NCBI RefSeq assembly: GCF_000379125.1
Contig: NZ_KB900626.1
Location: 1,800,723 to 1,864,722 of the forward strand
Source of the DNA: Methylosinus sp. LW4
GTDB lineage: Bacteria > Pseudomonadota > Alphaproteobacteria > Rhizobiales > Beijerinckiaceae
Direction: 5' to 3'
DNA length: 64,000 bases
The position numbers and the translations under genes were made by a program. Below, in pieces: positions 56,156 to 64,000 of this stretch; the stretch's first letter is position 1; each line of letters begins with the position of its first letter. The notes under the pieces were generated by a model. It saw only the letters and a list, made by a program, of their open reading frames with translations, did no database searches and was not told where the DNA came from.

Positions 56156-56782
56156 TCACTCCGCCTGCGCTTTGGCGCCGTCGCCGTAGAAAGAAGTGAG
56201 GCTCGTCAGCGCGCCTTCCGGCTCCGAGGAGACGCGGCCCGTCTGCGAGCCGATCTTCACCGGCCGGCCGGCGGCGAGATCGTCGAGCAGCTTCTCGAAA
56301 TTCTCGACCGTCAAATCTTCGTAATAGTCGTCATTGATCTGCACCATCGGCGCATTGCAGCAGGCACCGAGGCACTCGACCTCGAGCCAGGAGAACAGCC
56401 CGTCGGCCGTCACATGACGCTGCGGGCCGACGCGGCGCTCCAGCACGGCGATCAGCTCGTCGGAGCCGCGCAGCATGCAGGGCGTCGTGCCACAGAGCTG
56501 GATGTAGAATTTGCCGACCGGCTCGAGATTGAACATCGTGTAGAAGGTCGCGATCTCGAGCACGCGGATATAGGGCATGCCCAGCGTGTCCGCGACTTTC
56601 TCGATCGCCTTCTGCGGCAGCCAATAGTCGTTCTGCTTCTGCGCCTGCCACAGCGCCGGCACGACCATGGAGGCCTGACGGCCGTCGGGATATTTGGCGA
56701 TCTGCGCCTCGAGCCACGCCTTGTTCTCGGGCGTGAATTCGAAGCTCGCGGGCTGCTCTTCGGCGAGACGACGTATGGACAT
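56156..56782 (-). CDS. nuoE: NADH-quinone oxidoreductase subunit E
   Basis: This thioredoxin-like subunit carries the [2Fe-2S] cluster N1a (208 aa) with ligands in [12 protein letters not shown] and [14 protein letters not shown]. The Ala/Gly-rich C-terminal extension of about 45 residues is usual in alphaproteobacteria. The ATG shares its A with the nuoD stop (TGATG), so the two are translationally coupled. A longer frame to 57085 overlaps nuoD and is rejected. Confidence 0.95.
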   Translation of the reverse strand: MSIRRLAEEQPASFEFTPENKAWLEAQIAKYPDGRQASMVVPALWQAQKQNDYWLPQKAIEKVADTLGMPYIRVLEIATFYTMFNLEPVGKFYIQLCGTTPCMLRGSDELIAVLERRVGPQRHVTADGLFSWLEVECLGACCNAPMVQINDDYYEDLTVENFEKLLDDLAAGRPVKIGSQTGRVSSEPEGALTSLTSFYGDGAKAQAE

Positions 56783-57972
56783 CAGCGATCGACCTCCCCG
56801 AAGACGATATCGAGCGAACCAAGGATCGCCGAGACGTCGGCGAGCAGATGGTCCTTGCAGAGAAAATCCATGGCTTGCAGATGCGCGAAGCCCGGCGCGC
56901 GCAGCTTGCAGCGATAGGGCTTGTCGGTGCCGTCGGAGACGAGATAGACGCCGAACTCGCCCTTGGGGGCCTCGACCGCCGCATAGACCTCGCCGGCCGG
57001 CACCTTGAAGCCTTCCGTGTAGAGCTTGAAGTGATGGATGAGCGCTTCCATCGAGCGCTTCATCTCCGCGCGCGGCGGCGAGCAAATCTTATTGTTCACC
57101 GTCGCCACCGGGCCGCGATTCTCGGCCTTCAGCAGCTTATCGACGCATTGCTTCATAATGTAGGTCGACTGACGCATCTCCTCCATGCGGATCACCGCAC
57201 GGTCGTAGCAATCGCCATTCTTGCCGACGGGAATGTCGAACTCCATCTCCTCGTAGCAGTCGTAGGGACGCGCCTTGCGCAAATCCCAGGGCGCGCCGGA
57301 GCCGCGCACCATCACGCCGGAGAAGCCGAACTTCCACGCATCCTCGAGCGAGATGACGCCGATGTCGGCGTTGCGCTGCTTGAAGATGCGGTTGCCGATG
57401 AAGAGCTCATCGAGATCCTCGAGGACCTTCAGGAACGGGTCGCAGAATGCGCCGATGTCCTCCACCAGCCGATCCGGCAGATCGCGGGCGACGCCGCCGG
57501 GACGGAAGTAATTGGCGTGCATGCGCGCGCCGCTCGCCCGCTCATAGAAGACCATGAGCTTCTCGCGCTCCTCATAGCCCCAGAGCGGCGGCGTCAGCGC
57601 GCCGACGTCCATGGCTTGCGCGGTGACGTTGAGGAGATGCGAGAGAAGTCGGCCGATCTCGGCGTAGAGCACGCGGATCAGCTGGCCGCGACGCGGCACC
57701 TCGACCTCGAGCAATTGCTCGATCGCGAGACAGAAGGCGTGTTCCTGATTCATCGGCGCGCAATAGTCGAGCCGATCGAAATAAGGCACGTTCTGCAGAT
57801 AGGTGCGCGCCTCCATCAGCTTCTCGGTGCCGCGATGAAGGAAGCCGACATGCGGATCGCAGCGCTCGACCACCTCGCCGTCGAGCTCGAGGATCAGGCG
57901 CAGCACGCCATGCGCCGCCGGATGCTGCGGGCCGAAGTTGAGATTGAAGTTTCGCAGGCTCTGGTCGTTCAT
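56782..57972 (-). CDS. nuoD: NADH-quinone oxidoreductase subunit D
   Basis: This is the 49-kDa-type subunit forming the quinone site with NuoB (396 aa). It has [50 protein letters not shown] and the late [22 protein letters not shown]. It is separate from nuoC, in contrast to enterobacteria where they are fused. The gap to nuoC is 73 bases. Confidence 0.97.
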   Translation of the reverse strand: MNDQSLRNFNLNFGPQHPAAHGVLRLILELDGEVVERCDPHVGFLHRGTEKLMEARTYLQNVPYFDRLDYCAPMNQEHAFCLAIEQLLEVEVPRRGQLIRVLYAEIGRLLSHLLNVTAQAMDVGALTPPLWGYEEREKLMVFYERASGARMHANYFRPGGVARDLPDRLVEDIGAFCDPFLKVLEDLDELFIGNRIFKQRNADIGVISLEDAWKFGFSGVMVRGSGAPWDLRKARPYDCYEEMEFDIPVGKNGDCYDRAVIRMEEMRQSTYIMKQCVDKLLKAENRGPVATVNNKICSPPRAEMKRSMEALIHHFKLYTEGFKVPAGEVYAAVEAPKGEFGVYLVSDGTDKPYRCKLRAPGFAHLQAMDFLCKDHLLADVSAILGSLDIVFGEVDR

Positions 57973-58045
57973 CGTGACAGTCCCAGCCGGTGGAAGAGCG
58001 AATAGCGAGGCTGGCGGAGCGCGCCGATTTTCATGACGGGCGCTC

Positions 58046-58648
58046 TCACTTGCTCGCCTTCTCGTCGCCGGGGAGATCGTATTGCACGCCCTCCCAAGGC
58101 GAGAGGAAATCGAACTTCCGATATTCTTGGGTGAGGTTCAGGGGCTCATAGACGACCCGCTTGCGCTCGTCGTCGTAGCGCACCTCGACATAGCCGGACA
58201 TCGGGAAATCCTTGCGCAGCGGATGACCGTCGAAGCCGTAGTCGGTCATGATGCGGCGAAGGTCTGGATGGCCGTCGAACAGCACGCCGAAGAGATCATA
58301 GGTCTCGCGCTCGAACCAGTCGGCCCCCGGATAGAGGCCGGTCAGCGAGGCGACGGGCGTCGCCTCGTCGGTCTGCGTCTTCACGCGGATACGCTGATTA
58401 TGCTTGGGCGAGAGGAGGTGCAGCACGACATCGAAGCGCAGATCGCGCTCCGGGTAATCGGCCGCGGTGATGTCGGTAAAGCTGACGAAGAGGAATTCGG
58501 GATCGTCGCGCAGCACGCGCGCGGCGTCGAGCCAGCGCGAGCGCTCCACTTCGACGGTGAGCTCGCCATAGGCGATCTTGAGGCCCTTCACCACGCCCGG
58601 CAGGGCCGCGGCGACCTTCTCGCCGAGCTTTTCGAGTTCCGCGCTCAT
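58046..58648 (-). CDS. nuoC: NADH-quinone oxidoreductase subunit C
   Basis: This 30-kDa-type subunit supports the iron-sulfur arm (200 aa). The signature is [37 protein letters not shown], followed by [19 protein letters not shown]. It contains no cofactor. It lies 98 bases downstream of nuoB, a somewhat wide gap in which I see no gene. Confidence 0.96.
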   Translation of the reverse strand: MSAELEKLGEKVAAALPGVVKGLKIAYGELTVEVERSRWLDAARVLRDDPEFLFVSFTDITAADYPERDLRFDVVLHLLSPKHNQRIRVKTQTDEATPVASLTGLYPGADWFERETYDLFGVLFDGHPDLRRIMTDYGFDGHPLRKDFPMSGYVEVRYDDERKRVVYEPLNLTQEYRKFDFLSPWEGVQYDLPGDEKASK

Positions 58649-58746
58649 TTCTCACCCTCGCGTCACGGAAAGCCGGCGGCTGTTCGCGCGTCGGCTCGCA
58701 TCGCATTCTTCATTCTTGCGCGCTCCCCTGGAGAAGCGCGAACCGA

Positions 58747-59331
58747 TCACCGCTCGATCGTGCCGCTGCGGCGAATCTTCTTTTGCAGAAGCAGAACGCC
58801 ATAGACGAGCGCTTCGGCGGAAGGCGGACAGCCGGGGACATAGATATCGACGGGAATGATTCGATCGCAGCCGCGCACCACCGAATAGGAATAGTGGTAA
58901 TAGCCGCCGCCATTGGCGCAGGAGCCCATGGAGATGACGTAGCGCGGCTCCGGCATCTGGTCGTACACCTTGCGCAGCGCCGGGGCCATCTTATTGGTCA
59001 GCGTGCCGGCGATGATGATGACGTCCGACTGGCGCGGGCTGGCGCGCGGCGCGAAGCCGAAGCGCTCGAGATCATAGCGCGGCATGGCCGCCTGGATCAT
59101 CTCGACCGCGCAGCAAGCGAGGCCGAAGGTCATCCACATCAGCGAGCCGGTGCGCGCCCAATTGATGAGATCGTCGGTCGCGGTGACGAGAAAGCCCTTG
59201 TCGGCGAGCTCGTCATTGAGGCCGAGATAGAAGGGATCGTCGGCGCCCACCGGCTTGCCGGTGCGCGGATCGACGAGCCCTTTGGCGGAGGGCGCGACGA
59301 GAGTCGGGCTCTGGCGAGTGATCAATCCCAT
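58747..59331 (-). CDS. nuoB: NADH-quinone oxidoreductase subunit B
   Basis: NuoB carries cluster N2, the last in the chain before quinone (194 aa). Ligands lie in GLACCAVEM (the unusual tandem cysteines), [10 protein letters not shown] and [14 protein letters not shown]. The start at 59331 has GGGAG seven bases upstream and overlaps the nuoA end by ten bases; an in-frame start at 59352 would add seven residues. Confidence 0.95.
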   Translation of the reverse strand: MGLITRQSPTLVAPSAKGLVDPRTGKPVGADDPFYLGLNDELADKGFLVTATDDLINWARTGSLMWMTFGLACCAVEMIQAAMPRYDLERFGFAPRASPRQSDVIIIAGTLTNKMAPALRKVYDQMPEPRYVISMGSCANGGGYYHYSYSVVRGCDRIIPVDIYVPGCPPSAEALVYGVLLLQKKIRRSGTIER

Positions 59332-59687
59332 TCGAGCGCTCCCTTGCGCCATTCATAGACGAAGCCGACGGTCAGCACGCCGAGGAAGAACATCATCGAC
59401 CAGAAGCCGAAGCTGCCCGCCTCCTTGAAGGCGACCGCCCAGGGAAAGAGAAAAGCGACCTCGAGGTCGAAGACGATGAAGAGCAGAGCGACGAGATAGA
59501 AGCGCACGTCGAATTTCATGCGCGCGTCGCCGAAAGGATTGAAGCCGCACTCATAGGCGGAGAGCTTCTCCGGGTCCGGCGCCTTGAAGGCGACCAGGAA
59601 GGGGAGAACCAGCAGCGCGCCGGCGATGATCGCCGCGAGGGCGATGAAGATCACGAGCGGCAAATATTGTTCGAGCAGGCTCGGCAT
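59322..59687 (-). CDS. nuoA: NADH-quinone oxidoreductase subunit A
   Basis: This first gene of the nuo operon encodes a 121-aa subunit with three membrane segments. Conserved loop [39 protein letters not shown] is complete, including the Cys of the quinone-site loop. Upstream to 59882 are about 195 bases with the operon promoter; no clear sites were recognised, and the 14 genes run without a break to 45256. Confidence 0.96.
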   Translation of the reverse strand: MPSLLEQYLPLVIFIALAAIIAGALLVLPFLVAFKAPDPEKLSAYECGFNPFGDARMKFDVRFYLVALLFIVFDLEVAFLFPWAVAFKEAGSFGFWSMMFFLGVLTVGFVYEWRKGALEWD

Positions 59688-59857
59688 GGCGATGTCCGAC
59701 TTTTGCGGCGGGGGCGGCGATGTGACGCGGGGCGGGAGCCCCGGGCGCCGTCTGACCGCGCGTTCCGTAACCCAGCGTATAGGTCAAAGCAAGAGCCGAG
59801 CGCGTCTTTACCGAAGGGATTGGACGCGCCGACCTTACGCCCGCCCGCCCCCGCCGG

Positions 59858-59880
59858 AAAAAAATGCGCCGGCGCCCATC
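59858..59880 (-). terminator. Probable terminator of the crcB-rluA-ATP12 operon
   Basis: On the - strand, just after the ATP12 stop, the near self-complementary ATGGGCGCCGGCGCAT is followed by seven Ts. The stem is short with a bulge, so strength is uncertain, but the position between ATP12 and nuoA fits. Confidence 0.45.
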
Positions 59881-59882
59881 GA

Positions 59883-60704
59883 TCAGGCGTCGCCGGGCAA
59901 GAGTTCGATGATCCGGGCGGCGGCCTTCATCTCCGCGAATCGGCGCTCGCGTCTGTCCATGGCCTCGGCGTCGGCGCCCCAGGCCTCGATCTGATGGTCC
60001 TCGTCGACATGGGCGGCGGCCCAGGCGGCCTCGACCTCCATCTCGCCCAGCGCCACGGCGAGCGCGATGAGGCAGGAGCCGGTCAGCGTCGTCATGGCGT
60101 GCAGCGCCGCGAGGCGGAAGGGCGCCTCCGCCCCCTGCCCTGCATAGGCGCGCACGGCCTCGGCCACCGCCGCCGTCGCCTCCGGCGACTGCGAGACGAA
60201 CATCACGCCCGAGGTGACGGCGAGCTCGGCGCCGAGCCGCTGCTTGGCGAAGGCGAGCAGCGGGTCCCAGGCCGCCGCCTGCGCCGCTGCTAGGCCGGCC
60301 GGCTCGTCGGCGCGATAGCTCACGAGGTCGGAGCCCGCATATTTGGCGACGTCGGCGGCGACTTCCTCGAGCCGGTCGGCGACTCCGTCGATCGCCGAGT
60401 TCACCAGCCGCGTCAAAGGCATCGACGTCGGATTGAGCCTTTCCCCCTGCGCCCCCCATTCCTCGGCCAGCGCCGTGGTCAAGGGCGAGCATGGCGTCGT
60501 CAATATTCGCCGCGCCGGCGTCTTGACCGTCCGCCCGTCGAGCAGAACGGCGTAGCCGCCATCGGCCTCGCCGACGCTGGCCGATTGGTAGAATCGCTTC
60601 GGCAGCTCCGGCCTCGCGCCCCTCTGCACCGCATTGCGCAGCGGATTGCGCTCCTCATCGGGCACGAAAAGGCCTTCGGCGAGATTTTCGCTTTCATGGG
60701 ACAT
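59883..60704 (-). CDS. ATP12-family F1-ATPase assembly chaperone
   Basis: This 273-aa homologue of mitochondrial Atp12 binds the F1 alpha subunit during ATP synthase assembly. Characteristic are PKRFYQSASVGEADGGYAVLLDGRTVKTPARRIL, EWGAQGERLNPTSMPLTRLVNSAIDGVADR and the late DEDHQIEAWGADAEAMDRRERR. It is found in alphaproteobacteria and mitochondria. The ATG at 60704 has GAGGAG upstream; a GTG at 60737 overlaps the pseudouridine-synthase stop and is an alternative. Confidence 0.9.
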   Translation of the reverse strand: MSHESENLAEGLFVPDEERNPLRNAVQRGARPELPKRFYQSASVGEADGGYAVLLDGRTVKTPARRILTTPCSPLTTALAEEWGAQGERLNPTSMPLTRLVNSAIDGVADRLEEVAADVAKYAGSDLVSYRADEPAGLAAAQAAAWDPLLAFAKQRLGAELAVTSGVMFVSQSPEATAAVAEAVRAYAGQGAEAPFRLAALHAMTTLTGSCLIALAVALGEMEVEAAWAAAHVDEDHQIEAWGADAEAMDRRERRFAEMKAAARIIELLPGDA

Positions 60705-60733
60705 GGGGCTCTCCTCGGGCGTGTCTCGCGCGC

Positions 60734-61831
60734 TCACGCGTCCGGCGCGGACAATATGGGATCGTCCTGCCCCACATCGAAGCCGAAAAACGCCCAGCTA
60801 TTCTTCATATGCGCCGGCAGCGGCGCGGTGACGTCGAGCGTCCCGCCCTTGGGATGCGGCAGAATCAGCCGCCGCGCCAAAAGATGCAGCTTGGGCTCGA
60901 GCTCTGTGGGCATGGCGCGCATCGGATCGCGGCGGCGCACCTCGTCCTCCGGCCTATGGCCATATTTGGGATCGCCAAAGATCGGGCAGCCGATCGCCTC
61001 CGCATGGGCGCGGAGCTGATGGGTGCGGCCAGTCAAGGGCTTCATGGACAGCCAGGCGCAGCGCGGCGCCGCTTTGTCGACAATGGCGTAATAGGTCAGC
61101 GAATGCTGCGCGCCCTCGTCCCCATGGCGGGCGACGCGCATCTTCTCCCTTGCGTCGGCGGGATCGGCCGCGCGGCGCTCGCCGCTGCGGCGGGAGCGCT
61201 CGTCCGCCATATCGGCGCCCTTGGCGAGATAGAGAGAGACGCGGCCCTGCGCCGGCTTCGGCACGCCCTCGACCAGCGCCCAATAGATTTTATGCGCCTG
61301 CCGCGAGCGAAAGATTTCCCCGAGATCGGCCGCCATGCGCCTGTTCTTGGCGATCAGCAGCACACCGGAGGTGTCGCGATCGAGCCGATGCACCAGCACG
61401 GGCCGCTTGTCGCCCACCGCCAGCGATTCGAGCATTCCGTCTATATGCCGCTTCATGCCCGAGCCGCCCTGCACGGCGAGGCCATAGGGCTTGTTCAGCA
61501 CGAGGAGATGCGCGTCCTCGAACAAGGTCATTCCAGCGAGCTCGCGGGCGTCCTCCGGCCGCGCTCGCATCACCGCCGGCGCCGCGACCGTCTCCAGCTT
61601 GAGCGGCGGCACGCGAATCTTCTGATTCTGCTCGAGCCGCGTGGAAGTATCGACCCGCTTGCCGTCCACCCGCACCTCGCCCTTGCGGCAGATTTTCGCG
61701 AGATGCGACAGGGCCAGCGCCGGAAAGCGCCTTTTGAACCAGCGGTCGAGCCGCAGCCCCGCCTCGTCCTCGTCGACGATCAGGGTCTGCACAGGCGTCG
61801 ATTGCGGCGCCTGCGCCGCCTCCCCGGTCAT
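60734..61831 (-). CDS. RluA-family RNA pseudouridine synthase (RluC-like)
   Basis: This 365-aa enzyme converts uridine to pseudouridine in RNA. The N-terminal S4 RNA-binding domain (about 20-80, LRLDRWFKRRFPALALSHLAKICRKGEVRVDG) is followed by the catalytic domain with Asp in VHRLDRDTSGVLLIAKN and the C-terminal KPLTGRTHQLRAHAEAIGCPIFGD. An insertion of about 30 charged residues follows LYLAKGADMADE. The S4 domain suggests a large-subunit rRNA target. The ATG overlaps the crcB stop by four bases. Confidence 0.92.
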   Translation of the reverse strand: MTGEAAQAPQSTPVQTLIVDEDEAGLRLDRWFKRRFPALALSHLAKICRKGEVRVDGKRVDTSTRLEQNQKIRVPPLKLETVAAPAVMRARPEDARELAGMTLFEDAHLLVLNKPYGLAVQGGSGMKRHIDGMLESLAVGDKRPVLVHRLDRDTSGVLLIAKNRRMAADLGEIFRSRQAHKIYWALVEGVPKPAQGRVSLYLAKGADMADERSRRSGERRAADPADAREKMRVARHGDEGAQHSLTYYAIVDKAAPRCAWLSMKPLTGRTHQLRAHAEAIGCPIFGDPKYGHRPEDEVRRRDPMRAMPTELEPKLHLLARRLILPHPKGGTLDVTAPLPAHMKNSWAFFGFDVGQDDPILSAPDA

Positions 61832-62211
61832 GTCAAAGCCCTCACCAGATAAAGTCCGAGGAACAGCCCCGCGATCGACAAGCCCACCGAGCCGCCCACA
61901 TAGAGCCCGGCCGCGAGCGTGTCGCCGCGCTCGATGAGCGTAGCCGCATCCAGCGAGAAGGCGGAGAAGGTCGTATAGCCGCCGAGCACGCCCGTGGTCA
62001 CGAAGAGCCGCATCGACTGCGGCCAACCCGGCCCCGCCTTGAAGGCGAAATAGCCCGCGGCGAGGCCCATGATGAAGGACCCGCTGACATTTATGAGGAA
62101 AACGCCCCAGGGCAGCTGCGCGCCGAGCCAGCGCTGGCACGAGGAATTGACGAGATGCCTCAGAGTCCCGCCCAAGCCGGACCCGAGAAAGATGAGAAGA
62201 AGCGCGCGCAT
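61828..62211 (-). CDS. crcB: Fluoride channel CrcB/FluC
   Basis: This 127-aa small inner-membrane protein of the CrcB family exports fluoride as a dual-topology dimer. Four hydrophobic segments are present, with GSGLGGTLRHLVN at the start and the conserved GVLGGYTTFSAFSLDAATL, which holds the fluoride-path Phe/Thr residues. I looked upstream for a fluoride riboswitch and did not see one. It begins an operon with the pseudouridine synthase and ATP12 genes. Confidence 0.92.
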   Translation of the reverse strand: MRALLLIFLGSGLGGTLRHLVNSSCQRWLGAQLPWGVFLINVSGSFIMGLAAGYFAFKAGPGWPQSMRLFVTTGVLGGYTTFSAFSLDAATLIERGDTLAAGLYVGGSVGLSIAGLFLGLYLVRALT

Positions 62212-62457
62212 ATGCGCCTTCTAGCGCAAGCGGACGGCGGCGTCACGGGAACCTAACGCGGTCAATTGCGCGGCTTCGATTCAAGCCCGATTTACGTATT
62301 GCCGCTAACATGCGTAATCTAGCCCCCGACGACTGCGTCGCCGTCGTGCAGAAACTATTGAGACTAAATAATATTCTACGGTCGTTATGCGGCCGCAACT
62401 CGTCAGCGCCCCAGTCCATGCGCGACTGGCGAGCGCCGCGCATGTGGAGCGACGGCC

Positions 62458-63069
62458 GTGAGACGACCAGATTTGCGCCCCAAGATCGGGGCGGAGCAGC
62501 GCGCCGCCGAGACGATCGCCGAGCCGCGCTTCGACGGCCGCTTCAGCCTGCCGCCGGACCAGCGGCGCTACGCCTGCCGCACCATCGACATGTCGGCGGA
62601 GATCGTCGCTCTGCGCAGCGACTTTCGGCCCTCGGTCGGCGACCGCATCGCGCTCGATCTCGACCGCTGGGGCCGTTTCGACGGCGTGGTGATTCGTCTC
62701 TTCGAGGGCGGCTTCACCGTCGACCTCGAGATCACGGATCAGCCGCGCGCCCATGTGGCGATGCAATTCGCATGGCTGACGCGACACGCCGCGCCGGACG
62801 CCCCGCAATGCCGCGATCACGAGCGTCTGCGGCCCAAGCGGCGCTTCACCACCTTCACCGTGGCGCAAGTGACCCTGCCCTGCGAGATCCTGGATCTTTC
62901 TCGCAGCGGCGCCTCACTGCGCACCGAGGTGCAGGTTCCCCCGGGCGAGAAGATCACGATCGGGAAGCGGACGCAGGCCGAGGTCATTCGCCAGACCGAG
63001 GATGGGTTCGCGGTCCGCTTCCGCCGTCTGTTGCCGCTCGAGATATTCGACGAAGACATAGACCTCTGA
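62458..63069 (+). CDS. PilZ-domain protein (possible c-di-GMP receptor)
   Basis: This 203-aa protein starts with GTG at 62458. The C-terminal half (about 119-195) has the PilZ pattern: ERLRPKRRF (RxxxR-type, two Arg near the end) then LDLSRSGASLRT (the D-x-S-x-x-G strand), which binds cyclic di-GMP. The N-terminal half has a similar but weaker second beta-barrel (RRYACRTIDMSAEIVALRS), suggesting a tandem, with the first site probably degenerate. The 246-base upstream gap has a moderately AT-rich part (62280-62385) that could be the promoter. Confidence 0.85.
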   Translation: MRRPDLRPKIGAEQRAAETIAEPRFDGRFSLPPDQRRYACRTIDMSAEIVALRSDFRPSVGDRIALDLDRWGRFDGVVIRLFEGGFTVDLEITDQPRAHVAMQFAWLTRHAAPDAPQCRDHERLRPKRRFTTFTVAQVTLPCEILDLSRSGASLRTEVQVPPGEKITIGKRTQAEVIRQTEDGFAVRFRRLLPLEIFDEDIDL

Positions 63070-63175
63070 AATCTCCCCCAAAACGGTCGAAACCCGCAAA
63101 GGCCGCACAAAAAGCCGCTCCGCCCGATTGCAGGCCCCGCGCGCATGCGATAGTGAAGACGCAGAAGCCTCGTTT

Positions 63176-63252
<77 letters not shown>

Positions 63253-63597
63253 ATAAAAAAGTCCGTTGCGTCGAGGGCCGCCATCGCATCGACCCTGTTC
63301 GGATTTTTTTGTCTCCTGAGCTCTCGGCGCACGGAGTCGCGATCAGCCGAGCGGCCGCAGCGATCACCGGCGAACGCCTCATTCAGTCACGCAATGTGTT
63401 TCGCTTGCAACGGCGTGCGTGGGGGAACAAAGCGCCGGGCTCCACGGGCGGCGGCCATGAGCGCGCAGGCACTGTCGGATTGAAGGAAAGGAAGACTTCG
63501 AACGTCGGCGAAGGAGTCGCGCCAGCGTCTGGACGAGAAGGCGTCTTGGAGGAGCCGACGAGCCCGGCGGGCTGCTCGAGCGCTAATTTATAGTGTC
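63253..63597. other. Intergenic region between tRNA-Arg and tRNA-fMet
   Basis: These 345 bases separate two facing tRNA genes. Apart from the T-rich run after tRNA-Arg (63300-63310) and a short hairpin at about 63559-63578 (AGCCCG/CGGGCT) that might end the rrn transcript, I see nothing that supports a gene. The frames there are arginine-rich and unlike proteins. Confidence 0.5.
63255..63310 (+). terminator. Possible terminator after tRNA-Arg
   Basis: AAAAAAGTCCG (63255-63265) is nearly complementary to CGGATTTTTTT (63300-63310), with a 34-base loop that has weak internal pairing (TGCG/CGCA). The seven Ts immediately after the stem fit intrinsic termination; the large loop lowers confidence. 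Confidence 0.4.
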
Positions 63598-63674
<77 letters not shown>

Positions 63675-63810
63675 CCGAGATTACTTTGCCTCGTATGGGA
63701 GGCCTGGCATGCACGAGAAAGGGGAGCGGCGAATAGCGAATAGGATCGTCTACTCGCTATCGGCCGCTCCCCCGCTCGCGCAGTTTCGCGCATCGTTCGA
63801 AAAGGAAGCA

Positions 63811-63952
63811 TTGCCCTTTGCAGGCCTGGCGACGACCTACTCTCCCAGGTCTTGAGACATAGTACCATTGGCGCTGAAGCGTTTGACGGCCGAGTTCGGG
63901 ATGGGATCGGGTCTGATCGCTCCGCCGAGGCCACCAGGCCGGCAAAGGGCAA
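63811..63952 (-). promoter_or_regulatory. Processing stem around 5S rRNA
   Basis: TTGCCCTTTGC (63811-63821) and GCAAAGGGCAA (63942-63952) are perfect 11-base inverted repeats just outside the mature 5S ends. In the precursor they would form a long stem closing the 5S domain, as expected for a ribonuclease processing site. Confidence 0.6.
63823..63940 (-). rRNA. rrf: 5S ribosomal RNA
   Basis: The - strand shows the alphaproteobacterial 5S pattern: terminal arms GGCCTGG and CCAGGCC pairing, then CCCGATCCCATCCCGAACTC in helix III region, GCGCCAATGGTACTA and GGGAGAGTAGGTCG. Length about 118 nt; ends placed by the terminal stem and may be off by a few bases. The 23S gene should lie beyond the right edge of the window. 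Confidence 0.92.
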
Positions 63953-64000
63953 GAATGAAGCAAACTGTGATGTGTCTTTCGATCGCGTCCATCTTTGGGG

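Noticed and set aside
52723..56199. Very long + strand open frame (1158 codons) opposite nuoH, nuoG and nuoF
   Set aside because: All three opposing genes have complete catalytic motifs; the + frame has none and is rich in Arg, Glu and Ala as mirror frames are.
62212..62457. Possible fluoride riboswitch upstream of crcB
   Set aside because: Searched both strands for the conserved crcB-motif elements; none found.

Overview
The window is a high-GC, densely coded chromosomal segment of an alphaproteobacterium, most likely order Hyphomicrobiales (Rhizobiales). The signs are a 14-gene nuo operon in alphaproteobacterial order followed by birA, RNase J and methylmalonyl-CoA epimerase; DUF2948, hisD and UPF0262 in a row; an ATP12-type F1 assembly chaperone; a bacteriophytochrome with an HWE kinase; and an rrn operon ending 5S rRNA then tRNA-fMet. 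A methylotrophic member (Methylocystaceae/Beijerinckiaceae) is possible but no methane or methanol oxidation gene is present here, so this is not shown. There is no prophage, insertion sequence or CRISPR array.

Layout. 1-6.5 kb: the end of glmM, a small conserved protein, an outer-membrane beta-barrel, xseA, then DUF2948-hisD-UPF0262-phosphatase. 6.5-10.5 kb: MAPEG protein, HxlR regulator, amidase, aquaporin and a secreted cyclase-type hydrolase, with two families of palindromic intergenic repeats. 10.5-13.7 kb: a light-sensing pair, heme oxygenase (makes biliverdin) and a phytochrome kinase with its own receiver domain. 14-17 kb: small unknowns, an SRPBCC protein with a Rieske ferredoxin, and a divergent FolD. 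16.9-20.4 kb: two tandem Tat-exported oxalate-decarboxylase-type bicupins with a divergent LysR regulator. 21-25.8 kb: secreted metallo-beta-lactamase-fold protein, acylphosphatase with arylsulfotransferase-like protein, and ribA. 25.9-33.5 kb: an MdtABC-type RND efflux operon (one adaptor, two different pumps).

33.5-38.1 kb holds a sulfide/persulfide detoxification locus. TauE exporter, DUF442-SQR fusion and ETHE1-type persulfide dioxygenase run leftward. A peroxiredoxin and a BigR-like ArsR repressor run rightward. A 17-bp perfect-arm palindrome lies in the shared promoter region. The regulator lacks both cysteines known from BigR and has a C-x-x-C pair elsewhere, which makes this the most interesting locus in the window. 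A ParDE-type toxin-antitoxin pair follows.

38.9-64 kb is housekeeping: YgiQ radical SAM protein, ssb, tRNA-Lys, DUF1467, mce, rnj, birA, the complete nuoA-N operon (all leftward), ATP12 chaperone, RluA-type pseudouridine synthase, crcB, a PilZ protein, tRNA-Arg, tRNA-fMet and 5S rRNA. The rrn operon continues beyond the right edge.

Start codons were chosen by Shine-Dalgarno position, by overlap with the upstream stop and by family length. No database search was possible; family calls rest on recognised motifs and gene order.
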